64,000 nt of DNA from Synechococcus sp. WH 8020. GTDB lineage: Bacteria > Cyanobacteriota > Cyanobacteriia > PCC-6307 > Cyanobiaceae. Of this stretch, positions 35,461 through 44,276 are shown in pieces (positions within the stretch are counted from its first letter, which is position 1; every line of letters starts with the position of its first letter). The stretch lies in NCBI RefSeq assembly GCF_001040845.1, contig NZ_CP011941.1, positions 48,977 to 112,976 of the forward strand. The letters run 5' to 3'. The translations under genes were made by a program, and so were the position numbers. Below the pieces are notes generated by a model. The model was given only the letters and a program-made list of their open reading frames with translations. It was not told where the DNA came from and did not search any database.

Positions 35461-35790
35461 TCAGGGATGCTTGCCAGTGAGATTCACGATGATCACCCCA
35501 GCTGTGATTGTGGCGATTCCCACGAGCTGACCTGGGGAGGGCACTTGCTTGTAGGCAAGCAAGCCAACCAGCACGATGACGATGATCCCGATTCCACTCC
35601 ATAGGGCATAGGTGATGCCCAGAGGAATGGTCTGCACCACACGAGAGAGCAACAGCATCGCGATGGAGTAAGCGGCCAGCACAACAAGTGTGGGAATCGG
35701 CCTGCTGAAACCCTCAGAGAGTTTGAGGCAGGAGGTTCCAATCACTTCGGAAGCGATCGCCAGCAATAACAGAATCCAGGGTGCGGGCAT
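35461..35790 (-). CDS. Small multidrug resistance (SMR) family transporter
   Basis: A 109-residue four-helix inner-membrane transporter of the EmrE/SugE family. The essential membrane glutamate is E15 in LLAIASEVIGTSCLK, and GITYALWSGIGIIVIVLVG (about 59-77) is the dimerisation and gating motif. EmrE-type proteins exchange protons for cationic drugs or quaternary ammonium compounds; a guanidinium-exporter role is possible for the SugE branch. Cytoplasmic start ATG at 35790; the 35452 gene follows directly. Confidence 0.93.
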   Translation of the reverse strand: MPAPWILLLLAIASEVIGTSCLKLSEGFSRPIPTLVVLAAYSIAMLLLSRVVQTIPLGITYALWSGIGIIVIVLVGLLAYKQVPSPGQLVGIATITAGVIIVNLTGKHP

Positions 35791-35879
35791 GAAGCGTTTC
35801 TCTCATCGAATTGGTGGCGGCTCCTTAGGATTGGCGTACTGCCTTCATCAGAAGCCCGAGCCGGGATTTCGCTAACCGC

Positions 35880-37694
35880 ATGACCGACGCTCCCGTCAAA
35901 AGGATTCGCAACTTTTGCATCATTGCCCATATCGACCACGGCAAGTCGACGTTGGCTGACCGCTTGCTGCAAGACACCGGAACAGTGGCTAATCGGGACA
36001 TGCAAGAGCAGTTCCTTGACAACATGGAGTTGGAGAGGGAAAGGGGGATCACGATCAAGCTCCAGGCCGCACGCATGAAGTACAAGGCGGCGGATGGCGA
36101 GGAGTATGTGCTCAATCTCATCGACACACCCGGCCATGTGGACTTCTCCTACGAGGTGAGCCGCAGCCTTCAGGCCTGTGAAGGGGCCTTGCTTGTGGTG
36201 GATGCAAGCCAAGGGGTGGAGGCTCAGACCCTGGCCAACGTGTACATGGCACTGGAGAACGATCTCGAGATCATTCCGGTGCTCAACAAGATTGATTTGC
36301 CGGGTGCAGATCCCGATCGCATCAAGGAGGAGATTGAGGCGATCATCGGCTTGGATTGCTCGAATGCGATTCCTTGCTCTGCCAAAACAGGCCTGGGCGT
36401 TCCAGAGATTCTCCAATCCGTCGTGGACCGCGTTCCACCGCCTGCCGACACGGTGAAGGAGGCCACTAAAGCTCTGATCTTTGATTCCTATTACGACCCT
36501 TACCGCGGAGTGATTGTTTACTTCCGTGTGATGAGCGGAAGCATTGGTCGCAAAGACAAAGTGTTGTTGATGGCGAGCAACAAAACCTATGAACTCGATG
36601 AGGTCGGGATCATGGCTCCGGATGAAATCAAGGTGGATGAGCTCCACGCCGGAGAGGTGGGGTATCTCGCGGCATCGATCAAGGCTGTGGCTGATGCTCG
36701 GGTGGGAGACACCATTACCTTGGTGAATGAGCCTGCTGATGCACCACTTCCTGGATATGCAGAAGCAAAACCGATGGTGTTTTGCGGCTTGTTTCCCACG
36801 GAAGCCGATCAATACCCGGATTTACGGGAAGCCCTGCATAAATTGCAACTCTCTGATGCAGCGCTGAAGTTCGAACCTGAAACCAGCAGTGCGATGGGTT
36901 TTGGCTTCCGTTGTGGATTCCTCGGCCTGTTGCACATGGAGATTGTGCAAGAACGCTTGGAACGTGAATACAACTTGGATCTGATAGTTACCGCTCCATC
37001 GGTGATTTACAACGTGAATTTGACGAATGGGGAGCAAATTTTAGTGGATAATCCGGCCACGCTTCCGGATCCTCAGCAGCGTGAATCCATTGAGGAGCCC
37101 TATGTGCGCATGGAAATTTATGCGCCTAATGATTTTAATGGAGCGTTGATGGGCTTATGCCAAGAGCGCAGAGGTGAGTATCTCGATATGAAATACATCA
37201 CGAAGGAACGTGTGACCTTGATTTATGAATTGCCCTTGGCGGAAGTGGTCACAGACTTCTTCGATCAAATGAAGACTCGTACCCAGGGCTATGCCTCGAT
37301 GGAGTACCACCTAATTGGCTATCGCAAGAATGAACTTGTGCGCTTGGATGTGTTGATCAATGCTGAAAGAGCTGATCCCCTCACGACGATCGTGCACCGC
37401 GATAAGGCCTACAATGTGGGCAAGGGCTTAGTTGAAAAGCTCAAGGAATTGATTCCCCGCCAGCAATTTAAAATCCCCTTGCAGGCTTCCATCGGTAGCC
37501 GCATCATTGCGAGTACAAGCATTAGCGCGATTCGTAAGGATGTGTTGGCAAAGTGCTACGGCGGTGATATTTCGCGCAAGAAGAAACTTTTGAAGAAGCA
37601 GGCGAAGGGTAAGAAACGGATGAAGGCGATGGGCAAGGTGGATGTGCCGCAGGAGGCCTTCATGGCCGTATTGAAATTAAATCAAACTCCTTAA
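35880..37694 (+). CDS. lepA: Translation elongation factor 4 (LepA)
   Basis: Ribosomal GTPase proposed to act on stalled or back-translocated ribosomes and in initiation. The 604-residue protein starts [24 protein letters not shown] (P-loop AHIDHGKS), followed by RGITIK, the [12 protein letters not shown] switch, NKIDLPGAD (G4), and the LepA-specific C-terminal domain with [17 protein letters not shown] at the end. Length and all domains are complete. Its stop is 5 bases from the stop of the convergent pilin-vWA gene. Confidence 0.97.
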   Translation: MTDAPVKRIRNFCIIAHIDHGKSTLADRLLQDTGTVANRDMQEQFLDNMELERERGITIKLQAARMKYKAADGEEYVLNLIDTPGHVDFSYEVSRSLQACEGALLVVDASQGVEAQTLANVYMALENDLEIIPVLNKIDLPGADPDRIKEEIEAIIGLDCSNAIPCSAKTGLGVPEILQSVVDRVPPPADTVKEATKALIFDSYYDPYRGVIVYFRVMSGSIGRKDKVLLMASNKTYELDEVGIMAPDEIKVDELHAGEVGYLAASIKAVADARVGDTITLVNEPADAPLPGYAEAKPMVFCGLFPTEADQYPDLREALHKLQLSDAALKFEPETSSAMGFGFRCGFLGLLHMEIVQERLEREYNLDLIVTAPSVIYNVNLTNGEQILVDNPATLPDPQQRESIEEPYVRMEIYAPNDFNGALMGLCQERRGEYLDMKYITKERVTLIYELPLAEVVTDFFDQMKTRTQGYASMEYHLIGYRKNELVRLDVLINAERADPLTTIVHRDKAYNVGKGLVEKLKELIPRQQFKIPLQASIGSRIIASTSISAIRKDVLAKCYGGDISRKKKLLKKQAKGKKRMKAMGKVDVPQEAFMAVLKLNQTP

Positions 37695-37699
37695 GCCTT

Positions 37700-39274
37700 T
37701 TATTGTTGGGCTACTGTGATGTAGTTCTTGTCAATCATCAAGTAGTCTCCTGTGCTGCGATTGGCTAAACCTTTCATCCAGTTTGAGTTTAAGCCAAGTG
37801 CGGTTGTATTGATCGTTATTTTTTTGTCGCGCTGATTGTTTTTGGAAATGTAGTAGTCAATGGTTGAGCTGAAATCATCGTTTGACCATTGACGGCCTTG
37901 ATGGTTTGTATTCGGCTCTCCATCGGAAAGGAAATAAAGGGTGTCGGTTTCTTGATCCTTCAGTGCTGTATCTAATCCATCCCATGGAATGGTGCCGCCC
38001 CAGCGTGTAACGCTGCCATCGTTTAGTGAATGTACAAAAGAAATTGCTGATTGACGTGTTTCAGAATCGTCTAAGGAGATAAGGCCGTCGACAGAAGGCT
38101 TCCATCTCCTGTGGTTGAGATATCCTCTCGAACTAAAAGATTCAATATTGATCTTGGTGCCCTCAGGTAAACCGTTGATGATCATGACTAATTCATTTTG
38201 AAGAGATTCCATCCGTGTTAATGCACAGATTTTTCGAGTTGAGATGTAGCGCTTGCCGTTCCAATATGTGCGTCTCTGGCCGCGGCCACTTCCCCAGAGA
38301 ATGCAGGCACTCATTGATCCTGATCCATCGAGTAAAAAGCGCACTCGATTGGAACTAATGTTGCGGAAGAACGCTCCATTCAGTAGTGCTGCTTGCTCAT
38401 TAGAGCTTGTCTCTTCAATTTTGGATGCGCGAGCATACATCGCAAAGTGCAGGTCGTGTCGGCTAATACTGCGTAAGCCATTTTTGATTTCTAGATAACT
38501 TGGATTTTGTTCTTCTTGGAGTCTTGGACTCACAATTTTTATGAGTTTGCGAGCTGAATCGGTCTCAATGGCGAAGGCGGGTTCTTTTGTAACTCGAGCT
38601 GGAGTACGTTCGCCGTGGTTATCAATGACTTCAAAATCTAAATCAAGTTGTTTGACGATTTCATTCAGCGACTTTTCTGTTCCATCAGGATTCACTGGGG
38701 CATCGCAAGTGTCTGGGTTGCCCTGACATGGCATCACACCGATGTCTTGGAGAATAGGTGCGATATAAGTCTCAGCCACTTCGCCGTAGCGTCCATCCAT
38801 GGTGAGCGGTGCTCCACAGCGTTCAAGGGCGTAGCCGTTGCCGCGGGCACTGGTGCTCAATCCGTAAAGCACTGGCTTGTCAAGCTCAGCCATGCGAATG
38901 CCGAAGGCAGGACGGAAAGAGCTTTTAAGCGCTTTACATTCCTGGATCGAGGACGAATATTGTTGATGATTTAAATCTGTATGGGCTAACTCAGCTTTCG
39001 GGGTTCCCTTTGTACTGATCAACAAGTGCAAGCCCCGTTGAACTTCTGATCCAAGCAAGCGCAAGCCACCTGAAGCGTTCTGACGAAGAGATGTTTTCTC
39101 TCCCGTGTGGCTGATGATCGATCCTGTTGTCGATAAGGCAGCAGCCGAGGCGCTGACGAGAACAGCGCTTGCGCCAAGTGAGATCACCGCTTCGGCCATG
39201 CCAAATCCGTTTGGGCGTACACGAGCTTTTCGTGCTTTGGCCAATCTTTGGGCAAGGGGCTTGCGCGCAAGCAT
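37700..39274 (-). CDS. Pilin-like protein fused to a von Willebrand A domain (cassette A)
   Basis: From the ATG at 39274 (524 residues) a basic leader ends RPNG|FGMAEAV, a prepilin cleavage site with Glu at mature position 5, followed by the hydrophobic pilin helix. A long middle region contains several Cys. A C-terminal vWA domain carries a complete metal-ion site: DGSGS (D316), GGT (T428) and SDGEPN (D451). Two cysteines (C324, C350) bracket an insertion right after the DxSxS motif. Processing by a prepilin peptidase and a tip or adhesin role are inferred from analogy with vWA-containing pilins and PilY1. The frame opens to 39325 (TTG), which I reject. Paralogue of 44277. Confidence 0.85.
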   Translation of the reverse strand: MLARKPLAQRLAKARKARVRPNGFGMAEAVISLGASAVLVSASAAALSTTGSIISHTGEKTSLRQNASGGLRLLGSEVQRGLHLLISTKGTPKAELAHTDLNHQQYSSSIQECKALKSSFRPAFGIRMAELDKPVLYGLSTSARGNGYALERCGAPLTMDGRYGEVAETYIAPILQDIGVMPCQGNPDTCDAPVNPDGTEKSLNEIVKQLDLDFEVIDNHGERTPARVTKEPAFAIETDSARKLIKIVSPRLQEEQNPSYLEIKNGLRSISRHDLHFAMYARASKIEETSSNEQAALLNGAFFRNISSNRVRFLLDGSGSMSACILWGSGRGQRRTYWNGKRYISTRKICALTRMESLQNELVMIINGLPEGTKINIESFSSRGYLNHRRWKPSVDGLISLDDSETRQSAISFVHSLNDGSVTRWGGTIPWDGLDTALKDQETDTLYFLSDGEPNTNHQGRQWSNDDFSSTIDYYISKNNQRDKKITINTTALGLNSNWMKGLANRSTGDYLMIDKNYITVAQQ

Positions 39275-39382
39275 GAGATGAGTTAGGCGCAAAGGAAACA
39301 ATCCATTGATAGACGTATTGCGCAAATGCGGCGATGTACATCCAGCTTTTTTGTGCCACTTTTATGGCTGTCATCTTTGCTC

Positions 39383-39605
39383 GGGTCTGCATGTCAGAGG
39401 CAATAGCTCCCAATTGCCTCCACCAAGTAGCCGTTGCCATTCATCTGTAGGCATTGCCCCAGGTGTTTTTGGTGAGAATCTCTTTGAAGCTTCTCCTTTC
39501 ACGTTTGGAAGGATCTACGGCTCGTCTGCCATTGGGTTGTTGATGCTCTAATCCCATCGTTGATGAGGGAAACTGCCGAATTGTTTCAAGTGATTCAGGG
39601 TTGTG
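39383..39605 (-). pseudogene. Decayed, internally deleted copy of the FimT-like gene at 39624
   Basis: Between the vWA gene and the intact FimT-like gene lie two segments that repeat that gene. The part at about 39383-39449 matches about 39636-39704 (encoding NGNGYLV and a tail CRP), with one base lost so the frame shifts after YLV. The part at about 39515-39605 matches about 39910-40000 (PSSTMGLEHQQPNG against PPSSMGLERQQPDG). Roughly 145 bases between them are deleted. No intact frame remains. Confidence 0.75.
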
Positions 39606-39623
39606 GTGCCACCTCTGTAGTCG

Positions 39624-40196
39624 TTATCCCCATTTGGGCCTGCATGTTTCAGATATTGAGTCCCAATTGCCTCTTACTAAGTAGCCGTTGCCATTCATAT
39701 GTACACATCGCACAAGCAGCCTTGGATCAGAGCTGCTTTGGAGTGATCTAAGCAGGAGGGTTAACGATTCGGGGGTGGCACTGGTTCCTGGTGGACTAAG
39801 GCAAAATTTTGATTCCCGAGACAGGACTTGCACTTTTCTGCTAGTGCGGCTTCCCTCGAGATTCATGACCCTTTGAGGACTTTCAGGATCTTCTTCGTTG
39901 CAGTCAGGGAAGGGTTCTGCTTGGCTTCCATCAGGTTGTTGCCGCTCTAATCCCATTGATGATGGAGGAGCCCAATTTCCGGCCTCAAAGCAAATGCAGT
40001 GTGAAAGGCGTTTTTCGCGCAAGCGCGTGCGCAGATTAAAAAGGCCGACTTCGACGAGGCGAGAGTACTGATCAACTTCTCCCTGAAGAAGTTGACGACG
40101 GAACGTTGGCAATCCCCAGCTTGCTGTGAGTGCTGCGATTGTGGCGATCACTAGGACCTCCAGCATTGTGAAACCACCTTCCCTAACTCTTCTCAT
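39624..40196 (-). CDS. FimT/GspH-like minor pilin (cassette A)
   Basis: A 190-residue prepilin with a short leader MRRVREGG|FTMLEVLVIATIAALT, Glu at mature position 5, and the FimT/GspH plan of one N-terminal helix then a beta domain. Six or more Cys in the globular part suggest disulfides. Minor pilins of this type prime pilus assembly. The start overlaps the stop of the PilV-like gene by 4 bases (40193-40196), so the two are coupled. Its counterpart in cassette B is at 45963. A decayed copy lies directly downstream. Confidence 0.85.
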   Translation of the reverse strand: MRRVREGGFTMLEVLVIATIAALTASWGLPTFRRQLLQGEVDQYSRLVEVGLFNLRTRLREKRLSHCICFEAGNWAPPSSMGLERQQPDGSQAEPFPDCNEEDPESPQRVMNLEGSRTSRKVQVLSRESKFCLSPPGTSATPESLTLLLRSLQSSSDPRLLVRCVHMNGNGYLVRGNWDSISETCRPKWG

Positions 40197-40663
40197 GGAC
40201 AGCGGGGAGCAAAGGTTGGATGAAGTTCAACCATTCTCTGTTCTGTGGTGATGGCTTGCTCTGGTGCTTGGAATTTATAAGCGACCTCAATGACATCCCA
40301 CCCCTCGCCAAGAGAGTTTATTGAAAAAGTGCGTTCGGCCATGGTTGGTCGTGGAACATGCTCAGTGGCGCCAGCCTGATTAATGCGGGAAATTAAATAG
40401 GCTTCTGGTGCCGAGCACGCTAGATCTCGATCAAGAGCTGGGATGGAGTCCAGGGTGAGACGTCTATTCGCTTGCTGAATAAGTTGCATATTGCTGTTGA
40501 TGTCTGCTTCGATACGACTTCGCTTTTTTTCGATGCTGGTTCCCGTCAATGCGGATATTGAGATTCGGCTGATGCCTATCATCACTGTTGCCAGGATTAG
40601 GGCACCGATTAGTACCTCTAGGAGGGTAAATCCGTCACTGAACTTGCTGCATTGATTTCGCAT
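40193..40663 (-). CDS. PilV-like minor pilin (cassette A)
   Basis: From the ATG at 40663, MRNQCSKFSDG|FTLLEVLIGALILATVMIG is a canonical prepilin: short leader, G|F cleavage, Glu 5, hydrophobic helix. The 156-residue protein resembles PilV/GspI. It ends with a Cys (HPTFAPRCP), matching NPNFASQC in the cassette B homologue at 46619. The open frame upstream to 40759 lies inside the neighbouring gene. Two bases separate it from the stop of the PilX-like gene. Confidence 0.85.
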   Translation of the reverse strand: MRNQCSKFSDGFTLLEVLIGALILATVMIGISRISISALTGTSIEKKRSRIEADINSNMQLIQQANRRLTLDSIPALDRDLACSAPEAYLISRINQAGATEHVPRPTMAERTFSINSLGEGWDVIEVAYKFQAPEQAITTEQRMVELHPTFAPRCP

Positions 40664-40665
40664 GA

Positions 40666-42300
40666 CTACCACTGACGGAATGTGTCGATACCAGTGCCAA
40701 GAATGCCCCGGTTGATGGTGCGTCCAATACCAGTGAAACCACTGTTCTTCCATTCCCAAAGTTCACCTGCTTTCACGCTGAGATGTTGATTGCTGCCTAT
40801 TTCGGTTGTGGTGAGTGTGAGTTGATGTCCATTCGTACAGAATGCATGTGCCCAGATCATTCCTCGTAGTTGAGTGTCACCTGTTAGGTGGACGCTTCCA
40901 CGGGGTAGAGACACCATGGCTGAAGGGAGGCTCATTCCTTGAATCTTCAATTGTTGCTGTGATGCTTGGCAGTTCTGAGGTGAATCTCCAGAACTGGCTG
41001 TGATCACAAAACGTTCAGGGCGGTTATTACAGCGATCGGATCCAGTATTAACCCCGCAAATCTGAGCGTTTTTTCCGAGCTGGATTCCTCCACTCATTCC
41101 GGAGGGAGATGGTAAAGAACCCTGGGGTAATTCCATGTGCAGCACCACAGGCCTGCTGTCGTTTTCAATCAGCAATCGAGAATTTTTTTGTAAGTGGATG
41201 TGTTCGACATAGACATGGCAGTCGCCACTGTGGCCAGGGCAAATCGCTGTTGTGGGGATGCGTACTGAATTGCCTTGCTGTATGACATCCATAGGTGCTT
41301 TTCGATTGGTATCTGTTTTGCTCCTAATGCAGATCTTGGAGCGAATCCCGCTGTCTCCGCATTTATTTCTTGTGTCATCAAAACTCCAAATATGCTCATC
41401 AATCTCTGGACTTATTGCATAAAGATTGCTCGGCGGTAGAGTTCTATTCAAGACAGGCCAAATACGTGATCCCAATAGGTTGTCATTGTCTGCTTGACCA
41501 CGTGCTTCTGTTAGGAGTGTGTCGCCTGAGCATCCATTAGCACCCAGATAAGCCTCATTATTTTGGACCAAATGAAGAATGCGTCCTGGTCCATCGATTT
41601 GGGCTGGGCCTAAAACTAAATGTTGGGCTGTTAATACGCCCCAATCATCTTCATTTGACACACTTCCATTTACATAGAGAGAGCGAGTCAGGAGCGTACG
41701 TGCAAGTACATAATCATCGCTCGAATTGTTGATGCGTTTGACTACGCCTTCTACCTCAAAGACGCCTTCTCCCACTCCTGTTTTGCTTGGGCTTGAGTAG
41801 CCACGCAAGCGGTAAAAAGCCTGAATTTTCCCCTGTGAATCCTCTCGAAATATTTTGCTATCATTCGTATGAAAAGGTATTTCGTCTTTTGGCCAAGACC
41901 TTGATGGAATGGGATGTTGCGGCAATCCTACAGCGATATCTGTGCAAATTTCCTCTAAATTAAGCTCAGAATTGTCTTTTAAATTCAACCAACTATTGTT
42001 CGCTGATGTTGTATTTCCTTGATTGTCGATCGTAAAGAGGAAGCCTCGATATTGATCTTTGTCTTGGTTGTTAAGTAGCGCCAATATCCTGTTGAATCCA
42101 TTTAGTGCAGCAGCTTCAGATATTTGCTGATAGCTTTCTGAGCTGCTCAGCCTTTTTGCATATAATTGATTGATTAATAAAGCGCTTGCTCCGGCGCTTA
42201 GTACAAGCCCAAGCATTAGAGCCAGTAATATTGCAATACCACTTTCGTCTTTTTGAAAGTGCTTGCTTCTAGACGCATTCAGTTTCATTAGCTTTTTCAT
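40666..42300 (-). CDS. PilX-like minor pilin assembly protein, large (cassette A)
   Basis: A 544-residue protein. DESG|IAILLALMLGLVLSAGASALL near residues 18-42 is the PilX/GspK-like N-terminus without Glu 5. The large exported region contains CHVYVEHIHLQ and RPVVLHMELP, strand-rich segments that suggest a beta-helix, and the C-terminus ends GIDTFRQW, identical in plan to GLDTFRRW in the cassette B homologue. Several Cys pairs. The start ATG at 42300 overlaps the end of the upstream pilin gene; a second ATG at 42288 is possible. Role in pilus tip assembly is inferred from PilX. Confidence 0.82.
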   Translation of the reverse strand: MKKLMKLNASRSKHFQKDESGIAILLALMLGLVLSAGASALLINQLYAKRLSSSESYQQISEAAALNGFNRILALLNNQDKDQYRGFLFTIDNQGNTTSANNSWLNLKDNSELNLEEICTDIAVGLPQHPIPSRSWPKDEIPFHTNDSKIFREDSQGKIQAFYRLRGYSSPSKTGVGEGVFEVEGVVKRINNSSDDYVLARTLLTRSLYVNGSVSNEDDWGVLTAQHLVLGPAQIDGPGRILHLVQNNEAYLGANGCSGDTLLTEARGQADNDNLLGSRIWPVLNRTLPPSNLYAISPEIDEHIWSFDDTRNKCGDSGIRSKICIRSKTDTNRKAPMDVIQQGNSVRIPTTAICPGHSGDCHVYVEHIHLQKNSRLLIENDSRPVVLHMELPQGSLPSPSGMSGGIQLGKNAQICGVNTGSDRCNNRPERFVITASSGDSPQNCQASQQQLKIQGMSLPSAMVSLPRGSVHLTGDTQLRGMIWAHAFCTNGHQLTLTTTEIGSNQHLSVKAGELWEWKNSGFTGIGRTINRGILGTGIDTFRQW

Positions 42301-42850
42301 TACAGGCTAAACAGCTTTTTTTTGCAGGCTTATTATTGCGTCCACCAATGATTTGATCACTTGCGCCAGTTGTAAGGTTGATGCAAGCAAAAATATTATA
42401 TTTTGATGCTGCTTCATTAATTGCTTTGGCTTCAAATATATAGTATGCCCTTTTATCAGTTTTATTCCTAATCAATGTATAGCGTTTTCCAGGCAGAGTT
42501 ATGGCCTCGTCAAATCCACGGTCGTCTGTCGTGGCTGGGCCTTGATGTGTCATCAAGGTTGTTATGGCGTTGAGATCATCCCATTGATCTGGATGAGTTC
42601 CAAACTCATCGTTAAATGCAGCAATCGTTGCCATCATCTGTGACATCGTCGCGTTCGCTTCTGCCTGGTGAGTTCTTTGGATTTGACGAAAATAATTGGG
42701 CAGAGCGATTGAGCTCAAAATGCCGACAATCCCCACGGTGACGATCACCTCTGTCAAGGTGAATCCTCGTGATTTGAAGGAATAATTTTTAAGTATTTTT
42801 AGACCCACCAATTGGGGTAACTTTAAGAGCTGTATTTTATGGTTATGCAT
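42269..42850 (-). CDS. Type IV pilin, second gene of cassette A
   Basis: A 193-residue prepilin. A long 29-residue basic leader ends SRG|FTLTEVIVTVGIVGILSSIALPNYFRQ, the strongly conserved pilin helix with Glu 5. The globular part has an ACINLTTGAS segment shared with the cassette B homologue at 48947 (ACINLTNGAS), and a Cys-rich tail (SCLACNEKANETEC). The order and spacing match cassette B. Confidence 0.88.
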   Translation of the reverse strand: MHNHKIQLLKLPQLVGLKILKNYSFKSRGFTLTEVIVTVGIVGILSSIALPNYFRQIQRTHQAEANATMSQMMATIAAFNDEFGTHPDQWDDLNAITTLMTHQGPATTDDRGFDEAITLPGKRYTLIRNKTDKRAYYIFEAKAINEAASKYNIFACINLTTGASDQIIGGRNNKPAKKSCLACNEKANETECV

Positions 42851-42881
42851 ACAATTCAGCTCTTTTGTTTAGTTCTTTGAC

Positions 42882-43403
42882 TCAGGCGCATCCATCATCT
42901 GTCTTTGTTCCGCCAAAGATTTGGCATGTTTCTTCTTTTTCCAACGTGACATCACCATCTTCAAGATTGGCTTTTTGAGTAATCATCTTGCCTTTTATTC
43001 CCGTATCATTGTCATCTCCTGTTGCTGTCACGGTTAAATCATTTGTTGTGGAATCGATACTGCATGTATAGTCAAACTTTGTAGTTATATCTTCATTTCT
43101 GCCTCCTATATTGTCGCATGAGGTGCCTGCAGTAGTTCCTATTAAAGTTTCGACGTAACTTGCACCTCCAGTCGTGAATTCTGCGGATGCATTTTTGATG
43201 ATTGCACTAATGTCAGATTTTGCTTCTGTCGCCTTTGCTTTTGCTGTTTGATTGAGGAAGTTTGGAAGTGCTACTGCTGAAAGAATCCCAACAATCACAA
43301 TGACGATCATTAACTCCACCAAAGTGAAGCCTCTCTCAATCAAATTACGCTTCTTTGTAATGTTGAGAATGGAGAGTTGTAGTCGGCTGTTGAGGACGCT
43401 CAT
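42882..43403 (-). CDS. Major-type type IV pilin PilA (cassette A, first gene)
   Basis: A 173-residue PilA-like pilin. The leader ends IERG|FTLVELMIVIVIVGILSAVALPNFLNQ, the best pilin signature in the cassette, followed by KAKATEAKSDISAIIKNASAEF. Cys pairs in the globular domain (TSCDN, YTCSID, ETCQIF, GCA). Its first 50 residues nearly match the pilin at 49577, while the C-terminal halves differ. A dyad GCAC-N5-GTGC lies 25 bases upstream of the start codon and recurs upstream of the other cassette. Confidence 0.92.
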   Translation of the reverse strand: MSVLNSRLQLSILNITKKRNLIERGFTLVELMIVIVIVGILSAVALPNFLNQTAKAKATEAKSDISAIIKNASAEFTTGGASYVETLIGTTAGTSCDNIGGRNEDITTKFDYTCSIDSTTNDLTVTATGDDNDTGIKGKMITQKANLEDGDVTLEKEETCQIFGGTKTDDGCA

Positions 43404-44064
43404 GGTTTTGGGTGTATTAGTGGATTTGCACGAACTGTGCTACTCAGGTGGATTGTACTTTTGATTGGCGAGTGCGCAAGGGTTTGGTGAAAGTTACCTG
43501 AAAGTTGCCTGAAAGCGATGGCTGCTTGCCTGCATCCCAGTGCTGCCAACGAGTTTTGGTTGATCCAGGGGTCGAGTTTTTGTTCAGTGTTGGTGCTGGC
43601 TTGTCACGTTACCGGCAATCGTCATAGCAAGGTCCGCTTCTTGGTTACCTGATGTGCATATGGATTCTCCTCTTAGTAGGTGCTACTGGTCACATGCTTC
43701 TTCATGGGGTTTTTTCCTATAACATCTATTATTTGCACCAGTGGCAGCCTTTACTTTCTTCTTCTTCAGGTCTGTTAATGGATTAGTTGTTACTTGTAGA
43801 GGTCTTTGGTGCCATTAAGTCATCAATGAGTTCGAGTTCGCATTTGCGAGTTTGTATTGCTTGGAAGAGTTGTTTAAATTTTTTTGCTTCTTGGTTTGTC
43901 TCCGGTTTCATTCGAGATATTTTCTTGAGGTTGTTTGCTCAACTTAATCTATTTTTATTGGCCTCATGCCTTGTCTATTGAGCTTGCTTTGATTCTTTAT
44001 GATTAAATAAGAGGCCATTGTGTTCGCGCAACTTGGCTCTGCTTCAGTGCATCTTTTGATTTTG
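43404..44064. other. Intergenic region between the two pilin cassettes
   Basis: About 660 bases that should hold the promoter of cassette A. Besides the dyad at 43428 there is a short direct repeat (GAAAGTT-x-CCT about 43489-43510). A 44-codon plus-strand frame at 43652-43786 (MCIWILLLVGATGHMLLHG...) is hydrophobic but lacks a ribosome site and was not called. Confidence 0.5.
43428..43440. promoter_or_regulatory. Dyad GCAC-N5-GTGC upstream of cassette A pilA
   Basis: GCAC (43428-43431) and GTGC (43437-43440) flank five bases, about 25 bases before the pilA ATG. On the minus strand the surrounding bases (CTGAG before, AAAT after) also match the copy at 50153. It could be an operator or a 5' leader element. 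Confidence 0.5.
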
Positions 44065-44187
44065 CTAAAATCTGACAGTTAGTGCTCCCATTAGAGCAAT
44101 AGTGATAATCAAAGGTGCCAACCCATACTTCTTCCGGACTTTCATGAAGTCCCAGATGTCTTTGACTAAATCAAGAAATGCTTCCAT
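44065..44187 (-). CDS. Small membrane protein (40 aa), DUF5989-like
   Basis: A short frame from the ATG at 44187: an amphipathic N-terminal helix MEAFLDLVKDIWDFM, a basic patch KVRKKYG, then a hydrophobic helix LAPLIITIALMGALTV. The pattern (acidic-aromatic start, RKK, one TM helix) matches the small DUF5989 proteins. It lies 89 bases after the vWA gene on the same strand and may be the last gene of cassette B. Function unknown. Confidence 0.6.
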   Translation of the reverse strand: MEAFLDLVKDIWDFMKVRKKYGLAPLIITIALMGALTVRF

Positions 44188-44276
44188 GGTTCAAAAGATG
44201 CGAGTGAAATCTGTTTGATTTGATCTGTTGAATAATTCTGTTTGGAATTGCCGTCTCAGTCTTTGGCGGTTTTTTC

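Noticed and set aside
43652-43786. 44-codon hydrophobic plus-strand frame between the pilin cassettes
   Set aside because: No ribosome site and Ser-rich low-complexity end; kept only as a remark in the intergenic entry.
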